Of a DNA stretch of 64,000 bases, positions 59,401 through 64,000 are shown in pieces. The DNA is from Pempheris klunzingeri. Its lineage: Eukaryota > Chordata > Actinopteri > Acropomatiformes > Pempheridae. The notes under the pieces are model-generated. The model was given only the letters and a program-made list of their open reading frames with translations, ran no database searches and was not told the origin of the DNA. The number at the start of each line of letters is the position of its first letter. The first letter of the stretch is position 1. The stretch spans positions 5,848,977 to 5,912,976 of the forward strand of contig NC_092035.1 of assembly GCF_042242105.1 (NCBI RefSeq), read 5' to 3'. A program made the translations under genes and the position numbers.

Positions 59401-62400
59401 CACGTCTGACTGGTAGTAGATGTTGTTCTCAAAGATGTAGATCTGAAGAGAAAGAGCAGATAATGAAGGTATTGACTGCACACTCACACTCGTGCATGAT
59501 CCCATAGCTTATTTCATCATTTGAGCTCCTTGCTGCTGTTTTTCTGCTCGTCTTTCACTTCCTGCTGTCAAACACACTTCTGCTCGGCCGCTCGGTTTGT
59601 TTTTCTTTTTTCCTCTCTGATGAGATTTTGTGTTTTTCATATCAAAACCTCTGGTTTATCTCACCACACTTCAAACCTGTGTGTTTACGCTTCTTCTTCC
59701 ATCACTGTTTTAATATTTGTATTTGATCAGCCCGGCACATTCACCAATATCCTGAGTTCTCCTGGATTCATTTTCCTCCTGCGTGTAGAGTGTTTTCTTT
59801 TTCTGGAGTTATTTATTTTCAGCTCTGTTCTCAATAGCCATTAGTCACACAGCAGCCATTTTTAAAATGAGGAAAACTACACCTGGAGCAAGTGCAGCTC
59901 ATGCAAATTCTGGCAACAGCAAAATAAAACATTTATTATGAAGGTACCCTGCATTAGCAGTGTGAAAACTGCAAAACTGACTTGCAGAGTGAGTCTCCTT
60001 TTATTCAGTGTCTGAATCTTAATTATCCAGTGAAACATAGAAAGTTATCCTCTAAAGGGTGCTGCAAGACAATGAAACAGAAATGCACAATCAAATTGTA
60101 TAAAATAGAATTAAATTTAATCAAACAAACAAACGCTGCCACACTTAAGGAAAGAGTAAATATGACAAACTGCTAATAAAGAACAAAAACTACAAACTCT
60201 AAATAATACCTAGAAAATTCAAAAATTCCTAATCATCCCTCAGGATGCAAATTCCAAATGATTCCATATTGACTTTGCTGATTTATTAGAAGTTTTACCA
60301 ATCTATCATATAAAATAAGAGCAGCCAGTGGCAGACAGTCACTTAACCCTGATAAGATAACCGTGAAGATGACAGACTCTCATGCTAACAATAGACAGGG
60401 CTGGAATAAACTGGGTGTGTTAAACACTGTCTGTATTTTCGTGAGAAGGTTCCTGGAAAGGAAAATGAAGTCAGCCCTCTCTAGGGAATTATTATGCAAA
60501 GAGAGTGTGTCATCTCCGCGCTCCTGGCTCATATAACTCTGCAGATGTCCTCGCTCGTGTGGAGAAGCAGCACCCTGAGTGTAATGTAATGTAAACTCCA
60601 TCACAGCTGGAATTAGGTCAGTGGCAGAGCAGGCTGACAGACTCAGAAACAACAGCTCAGTGTGAACGTAAACACATCCTATACTGTAAAAACTGAAAGA
60701 AGAGAAGATAGTTGTCAGCTCAAATCCCTCCGGAGAGACAAGGCAGCGTGAGTTTCTCAAAAAGGCAGCGAGGAGGGAAAAAGATGGAGACATAAACACT
60801 CTCAGCCTCACCAGCTGTTGTCCTTGTCTTCCCCAAGATGCATGTTGAAGCACCGCGTTCTGAACCTCTGGAGGGTTCAGCTCCCATACCTCCCTGACAC
60901 AAACACACACACACAGTATATTAACAACCACAATCTGCCCCTGAATGCCACTGTGTGCATGCATCAGGTGCATCCAAACATACCGAGGTGACAAAAAGGG
61001 AAACCCGCTCACCTGGTGTAGATGTTGTAAACGATGTAAGACGCCGTGTAGGAATATCTGTACATCTGCAACGAGAGGCGAACTCATCACATAACGCACA
61101 CACAGATCCGTTTCTCGTATCTCATCAAGAGAACAATAAGACGCATGAGGACACAAAGTCACTGGAGCAGCTAATAAAATAAGCAAAACACAGAAACTGG
61201 GTTTATGTAAACAGACAATAATGCAAAACGATGCAGAGTCCTCAAAAACCAGTGTTCTCCATTCAGTTAAGGCTCAACTTAGATACATTTTCAGATATTC
61301 TCATGGCACAAAGGGGTGTTTTTGCTTGAAGTTGTGTGAAATAGAGTTGGTTTTTCAGAGGGATAATGACTCTAAGACTGCATTTAATCTTTCTTACCAG
61401 ATAAAGAAAACTCCAGCGTTCCCATTTTGTTTCCCCAGAAGTAGTCACACAGTCTGACGGTATCGTATATATCCTGCATCAGCTTGTTGCACCACTGCAC
61501 GAAAGCTATTTGATACTGAATCAAATATTTGAACACAGCCCGACATATTTATAGAAACTTTGGGCGAAAATTCCCCAAACTTCCATCCTCTCCTTCAACT
61601 TGTTTTCCTTGACTGCCAGGTGAACTGTGCTCTACGAGTCCTGCACAGCTGATTTCTCTTCACGCATGGCGGTGCATTAACTGGAAGAAATTCAATTGAG
61701 AGCGACTAAAAATCTCAGTTACTTGTACCTCAAGGGGATTTCACGTTGCCCTGGCAACAAATATAACTGGAGAGCAATCAATTAAGCCTTGATATGCAGA
61801 AGAGGAGTGGGGTGAAGTGTGCAGGAAATAATGCCGAGGAAATCAATGTTTCTACAGATACAGGAGGCTTTTCTTAAAAAGGTGAACACCTGAATCTTTT
61901 TTTCCAAACATGCATCCATCTCAGTCAGCCCCAAACCAAGCTACTGCGTGGATCTAGTAATTATTACAGAGTGGATTGCACGACATGCAGACATCCTCCC
62001 CGGTTTCTTTCAGCTGCTGCAGTGTTTCTAAACCGGAGCCTGTTTGCAAACAAATCTAGAAATCAATGAAAAAGCCTCGACTTTGAGAGGAGAAGAAAGC
62101 CTCGTGGAGGATGGCTGAATGCTAACACACAGGGAAACACTCCACAGACCAAGAAACTGGAGGATTCACAAAATGGAAATGCACATGAAGCACAAAACCA
62201 CACAAATAAAGCCTAACAAAGCAGGAAGACAACAAAAGGAGTCCACACCTGTCCAGTGCTTTGTTTCTCACACACACACACCCAGGGAAGCTCTGTGTGA
62301 GAGTGTGTGTGTGTGTGTTTCTATCCTTACTGGGACCATGTCTGGTATAAATATCATTAGGATCTGAGGTCCTCATGGCAACCAAAGCCCAGTCCTAATG

Positions 62401-62865
62401 AGGTACAACATCACTTCTGTGGTCCTGGTAAAGGGTTAGGGGTGAGCTGAGGTCAGGTCAGAACGTAGCAAACTGCTCTTTGGAGAACACAAGAGCATAA
62501 ATAGGAATAAAAACCAACCCTTTACAAATCCACATGGCCACAGCTTGTGTGTGTGTGAGTGTGCGCATGCAGATGAGTAAATGACAGCACCCTTGGGTGT
62601 TGCATGGGAGCACAATGTAACAGATAGCCTGCCAGGCTATAAACAAAAGGCGAGCGGCTGCTAATGTGGAGTATGATCCACAATGTCAATCACAGCACAC
62701 CAACAGCTTTGTGTTCTCTTATGCGACGATGTTCAGGTGATTTTGATTTATTATTTTGGGGTCGAGGCTGCGTCCTAATGCGAGACTCACCTGTTTGACA
62801 TCGTAAGCGAAGAGCGCGTACTTCAGGTCTGCAGAGAGCGAGTACTTTGCCACTTTGAAGGCCAC
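32817..62865 (-). CDS. dpp10: dpp10-like inactive dipeptidyl peptidase (3' 23 exons)
   Basis: Type II membrane glycoprotein family; non-enzymatic auxiliary subunits of Kv4 channels. Exons in transcript order: 62865-62791, 61065-61013, 60893-60812, 59442-59322, 58068-57914, 55281-55184, 55095-54972, 54352-54314, 54139-54032, 53899-53808, 50422-50375, 50248-50133, 44752-44705, 43178-43080, 42957-42888, 41533-41405, 41315-41250, 38320-38266, 37849-37750, 37234-37176, 34480-34408, 34157-34084, 32951-32817. All are GT-AG with matching phases, 672 codons plus stop, no break. Beta-propeller blocks: [53 protein letters not shown]. Hydrolase blocks: [55 protein letters not shown]. Length and C-terminus favour DPP10 over DPP6, though some propeller exons are as close to DPP6. 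N-terminal cytoplasmic/TM exons lie off the right edge. Confidence 0.93.
32952..34083. other. dpp10 last intron
   Basis: A 1.1-kb intron between the exon ending YTMQ and the final exon. AT-rich with nothing recognisable; splice sites canonical. Confidence 0.8.
34481..37175. other. dpp10 intron with 27-A tract
   Basis: A 2.7-kb intron between the exons at 37176 and 34480. It holds poly-A of 27 at 36084-36110 and AT-rich DNA, and no gene is recognised. Part of 35.1-35.8 kb looks moderately unique, but no motif was identified. Confidence 0.75.
37750..37849 (-). CDS. dpp10: dpp10 exon starting at the nucleophile position (Ser replaced by Asp)
   Basis: The exon opens with GAC (37849-37847), coding Asp where active DPP4-type peptidases have the catalytic Ser of G-W-S-Y-G-G; here the motif reads G-E-D-Y-G-G. 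The intron falls exactly between residue 2 and the nucleophile, the same split position as in DPP4 genes. The triad Asp (HGTAD, exon 34480-34408) and His (DEGH, last exon) are retained. Human DPP6 also has Asp here, while human DPP10 has Gly, so this DPP10-like protein shows the DPP6-type replacement. No peptidase activity is expected. Confidence 0.9.
38853..38866. repeat. Target-site duplication, left, Rex3 copy 1
   Basis: AATGAGTATTTCCA, identical to 41115-41128. The two flank Rex3 copy 1 exactly. Confidence 0.9.
38867..41114 (-). mobile_element. Rex3 (RTE-clade) LINE retrotransposon, copy 1, 5'-truncated
   Basis: Non-LTR element in the same sense as dpp10, inside the intron 38321-41249. 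The 3' end is at the left (GATG repeats: GATGGATGGATG on the minus strand). Translation shows the C-terminal apurinic-like endonuclease (GDFNAH near 41.09-41.11 kb, STDHH), then the reverse transcriptase ([50 protein letters not shown]) and the C-terminal block [20 protein letters not shown]. Two internal sites (39572-39592 and 40004-40023) match the published Rex3 PCR primer sites as I remember them, the second with one mismatch. It is dead: several frameshifts, the catalytic FADD reads FADV, and about 130 bp near 38930 present in copy 2 are missing. Confidence 0.93.
41115..41128. repeat. Target-site duplication, right, Rex3 copy 1
   Basis: AATGAGTATTTCCA, same as 38853-38866. It defines the 5'-truncated end of the insertion, 122 bp from the next dpp10 exon. 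Confidence 0.9.
41357..41367. repeat. Poly-G tract (11)
   Basis: Eleven G within the short 89-bp dpp10 intron between exons 41533-41405 and 41315-41250. Confidence 0.9.
41534..42887. other. dpp10 intron
   Basis: A 1.35-kb intron. 41.60-41.77 kb contains AT-rich repeat debris (GAAGTACATTTACTCAAGTA) and a short A run. Nothing else recognised. Confidence 0.75.
43179..44704. other. dpp10 intron with GA and poly-A tracts
   Basis: A 1.5-kb intron. It holds a GA microsatellite near 44095-44112 and an unbroken run of 37 A at 44413-44449 (poly-T on the dpp10 sense strand), about 255 bp downstream of the preceding exon's donor. No gene recognised. Confidence 0.8.
45395..45778 (+). pseudogene. BEL/Pao Gag-like segment
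   Basis: A 127-codon frame with features of the DUF1759 Gag-like family that precedes Pao polyproteins. An alternative frame upstream carries the preceding [16 protein letters not shown] block, so the original frame is broken near 45.52 kb. Nothing here suggests host function. Confidence 0.65.
46941..47381 (+). pseudogene. BEL/Pao RNase H segment
   Basis: A 146-codon frame with the RNase H acidic positions in order: D in [14 protein letters not shown] in IPWLELTAA and D in [12 protein letters not shown]. It matches the domain that follows reverse transcriptase in Pao polyproteins. The frame ends early and sequence continues in another frame from 47369. Confidence 0.75.
48243..49172 (+). pseudogene. 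BEL/Pao integrase core with open 309-codon frame
   Basis: The longest intact frame of the element. The integrase D-D-E acidic triad can be read in one frame: D in MDYFGP, D in WSDNGTN and E in HHGGVWERL. It is followed by a DUF5641-like C-terminal domain ([19 protein letters not shown]). The upstream zinc-binding HHCC region (48.03-48.17 kb) lies in a different frame, separated by a frame change near 48.24 kb, so the complete integrase is not encoded. Part of a dead element rather than a host gene. Confidence 0.8.
49204..49584 (+). repeat. BEL/Pao 3' LTR
   Basis: 381 bp bounded by TGTAG and CTACA, the expected short inverted ends of an LTR, starting 32 bp after the integrase frame stop. AATAAA at 49449-49454 fits the R-region polyadenylation signal. 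Boundaries are inferred from the ends and context because the 5' LTR is not present for comparison. Confidence 0.65.
49618..49711 (+). repeat. Dispersed fish repeat fragment
   Basis: Contains ATTCATCCTGAGGGGAACAT, AATCCATCCAATAGTTGGCA and AAGATATTTCACTAAAAGAC. I recognise this arrangement as part of a very common interspersed repeat of fish genomes. It is separate from the neighbouring LTR element. Confidence 0.5.
51030..53601 (-). mobile_element. Rex3 (RTE-clade) LINE retrotransposon, copy 2, internally deleted
   Basis: Same sense as dpp10 and as copy 1, filling most of the intron 50423-53807. The 3' GATG repeats are at the left (about 51032-51045). The 5' end looks nearly complete: the endonuclease frame starts near 53560 and reads [12 protein letters not shown], but at about 53357 it jumps from RYRLDIV to SDSETW, so most of the endonuclease core is deleted. 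The reverse transcriptase retains the FADD catalytic motif, but frameshifts break it. The remembered Rex3 primer sites both match exactly (51842-51862 and 52282-52301). A possible 7-bp target duplication AGTCATG is at 51023-51029 and 53602-53608. A 40-bp unit is tandemly duplicated at 51268-51347. Confidence 0.92.
51268..51347. repeat. 40-bp tandem duplication inside Rex3 copy 2
   Basis: Unit starting GGCATCCGAAACAGATGCCT at 51268-51307 is repeated at 51308-51347 with one mismatch. Copy 1 has the unit once, so the duplication arose in this copy or its source. Confidence 0.9.
55282..57913. other. dpp10 intron with LINE-tail fragment
   Basis: A 2.6-kb intron between exons 58068-57914 and 55281-55184. 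Apart from the LINE/SINE tail at 55.87-55.97 kb it is AT-rich without recognised elements. A 124-codon minus-strand frame at 56179-56553 has no resemblance to known proteins and no matching splice context in dpp10. Confidence 0.7.
55872..55970 (+). repeat. CR1/L2-type LINE or SINE 3' tail fragment
   Basis: GACTGGCACCCAGTCCAGGG, then CCAAAGTCAGCTGGGATTGG, CAGCCCCCCTCACCGCCCTG and GGATGTGGATGAATAGATGA. This order is the shared 3' tail of L2/CR1-like LINEs and the SINEs that borrow it in fish. Only the tail survives. Confidence 0.6.
58069..62790. other. dpp10 introns of the propeller region
   Basis: Introns 58069-59321, 59443-60811 and 61066-62790, interrupted by exons 59442-59322, 60893-60812 and 61065-61013. 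They include a CA microsatellite (about 60903-60915) beside the acceptor of exon 60893 and the minisatellite-like repeat at 62.27-62.46 kb. No other gene recognised. A 268-codon frame at 60380-61186 merely runs through one real exon into both introns. Confidence 0.75.
62270..62460. repeat. CA/GT microsatellite with associated fish repeat
   Basis: A CA run (62270-62282), a GT run (62302-62318), then TTTCTATCCTTACTGGGACC, GAGGTCCTCATGGCAACC and GGTCCTGGTAAAGGGTTAGG. This combination of GT repeat and a diverged 'tatcctt...gggacc' unit is a frequent fish minisatellite-like repeat. Confidence 0.5.
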
Positions 62866-63137
62866 CTGGCAAAAAAAAATATATATATATATAAAACGAA
62901 TGAACAAATGTGCAAGTGAGCAGACATAAATGATGGTAAGTATTAAACTAGCAGGACTGGTTGGCAGCAGAACTATGTGTAGGAAATTACAATAAAAGCA
63001 AACAATGATAAATCAACTATATACTTCCTGCAAAGACAAGAAAAACATGAGAGTCTGTTTCTATTTGACAGGTTATGGTTACTCTTTTGTGCCCGCTAAC
63101 ATTTCTCACATTTCCAGCTCTCATCCCATGACAATGA

Positions 63138-63182
<45 letters not shown>

Positions 63183-64000
63183 CAGCAGGCAAAAACTCAT
63201 CTAGCAACTAAAGGCCAGAAAACCACGAGGGAGCCGCAGCAGGTTTTGACATTTCCGGGAGAGGACGGGGTGGACGGACATTTTACAGACGACATTTCAA
63301 AGTGTCACTTTTCAACTCTTGTGCAGTTTAAACACCGTGCCTTAGCTATTTTAACATAATGCCTGAAAGTGTCTCTCTTTCATCCATTATTACAAACATC
63401 AAATATTGTTTCTACTGTTCATTTAGCAGTGCTGATGAAGCTGTGCAGCCTGGCAGTGACAGCGTGCAGTTTGGATGCTGCAGCTGGTGGCGATTTCAGT
63501 GTTTGGGGGTCAAATCTGAGACTTCCTAAATACAAGGCCACCTCTGCCTTTATGATTTTTGGTTGCATAGTTTGACAGGCTTACCGCAGAGCCTAAAATC
63601 CTCATGAAATCCCCTTATGCAACCATTAAAAGTACAAGCTACAACAGCGTGCAACAATTCTGCAAAATTCCTGCAAAACGAAAAGACGAAGGCAGGAATA
63701 AAGAAAGGTTTTTATCAAAGAAGGTGCTTTGCAGAGAGGATAAGAATTAAAGACTTGGGGTTTTTTTACAGTGTGAGTGTTATGGAATAGCAGGATTATG
63801 ATGATGCAATTAGAAAACAGCTAAATTTGCCCTGATTTTGATTGATATTAGCATTCCTGGTTGGATTACACTGAAATCTAAGCATTTCAAAGGATAATAC
63901 GATGACAAATATTGACATATTTTCATGTTCCTGGAAGAAACGCTGCACATGGTCACAGTAAATGTTAATTTACATGCAATAACAGCAGGAAGACACTAAA
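62866..64000. other. dpp10 intron running off the right edge, with 42-A tract
   Basis: Upstream of exon 62865-62791. I searched the minus strand for the preceding conserved dpp10 exon and did not recognise it, so it should lie beyond the window. Contains an unbroken run of 42 A at 63139-63180 (poly-T on the dpp10 sense strand) and a short AT repeat near 62880-62892. Confidence 0.65.

Noticed and set aside
60380..61186. 268-codon minus-strand open frame
   Set aside because: It contains one true dpp10 exon (60893-60812, [11 protein letters not shown]) but otherwise reads through introns; the splice sites show the real structure.
32817..62865. Calling the minus-strand gene dpp4 or fap
   Set aside because: The catalytic Ser is replaced and the propeller blocks match the DPP6/DPP10 pair; DPP10 is preferred for length and C-terminal sequence.

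Overview
This is vertebrate nuclear DNA, almost certainly from a teleost fish. Genes are split by GT-AG introns, exons match vertebrate families closely, and the introns carry fish-typical repeats: Rex3 LINEs ending in GATG repeats, a BEL/Pao LTR element, and AT-rich dispersed repeats. There is nothing prokaryotic: no operons, CRISPR arrays or phage, and I recognised no tRNA or rRNA gene.

Layout, left to right. (1) 1-6.35 kb, minus strand: the 5' coding part of gpd2 (mitochondrial FAD-linked glycerol-3-phosphate dehydrogenase), five coding exons; the rest lies left of the window. (2) 9.66-9.87 kb: a CpG-rich block with CCAAT, CRE-like and C/EBP-like motifs, between divergent gpd2 and nr4a2. 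(3) 10.89-15.29 kb, plus strand: a complete six-coding-exon nr4a2 (Nurr1-type orphan nuclear receptor, 588 aa). (4) 15.3-21.7 kb: non-coding, with a small cluster of octamer and NBRE/DR1 motifs just downstream of nr4a2. (5) 21.85-27.42 kb, plus strand: a complete alpha-tubulin gene (449 aa) with a TATA box and a first coding exon holding only the ATG. (6) 27.4-32.8 kb: non-coding, with copies of a dispersed AT-rich repeat. (7) 32.8-62.9 kb, minus strand: 23 exons of a dpp10-like gene (DPP-like auxiliary subunit of Kv4 channels), covering the last 672 residues in one uninterrupted reading frame. The N-terminal cytoplasmic, transmembrane and first ectodomain exons lie right of the window.

The dpp10 introns hold the accessory DNA: a 5'-truncated Rex3 copy with a 14-bp target-site duplication (38.87-41.11 kb), a decayed BEL/Pao element with one recognisable LTR (about 44.8-49.58 kb), and a second Rex3 copy with an internal endonuclease deletion (51.03-53.60 kb). 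The two Rex3 copies are direct repeats around seven dpp10 exons that total exactly 192 codons.

The four genes do not form a pathway. The recognisable biology is conserved gpd2-nr4a2 head-to-head linkage, possible nr4a2 control elements, and a catalytically dead peptidase homologue. I found no convincing previously undescribed system. The best leads are the nucleophile replacement in the DPP-like protein, the repeat architecture of its introns, and two candidate regulatory blocks (4.44-4.96 kb and 16.5-16.9 kb).
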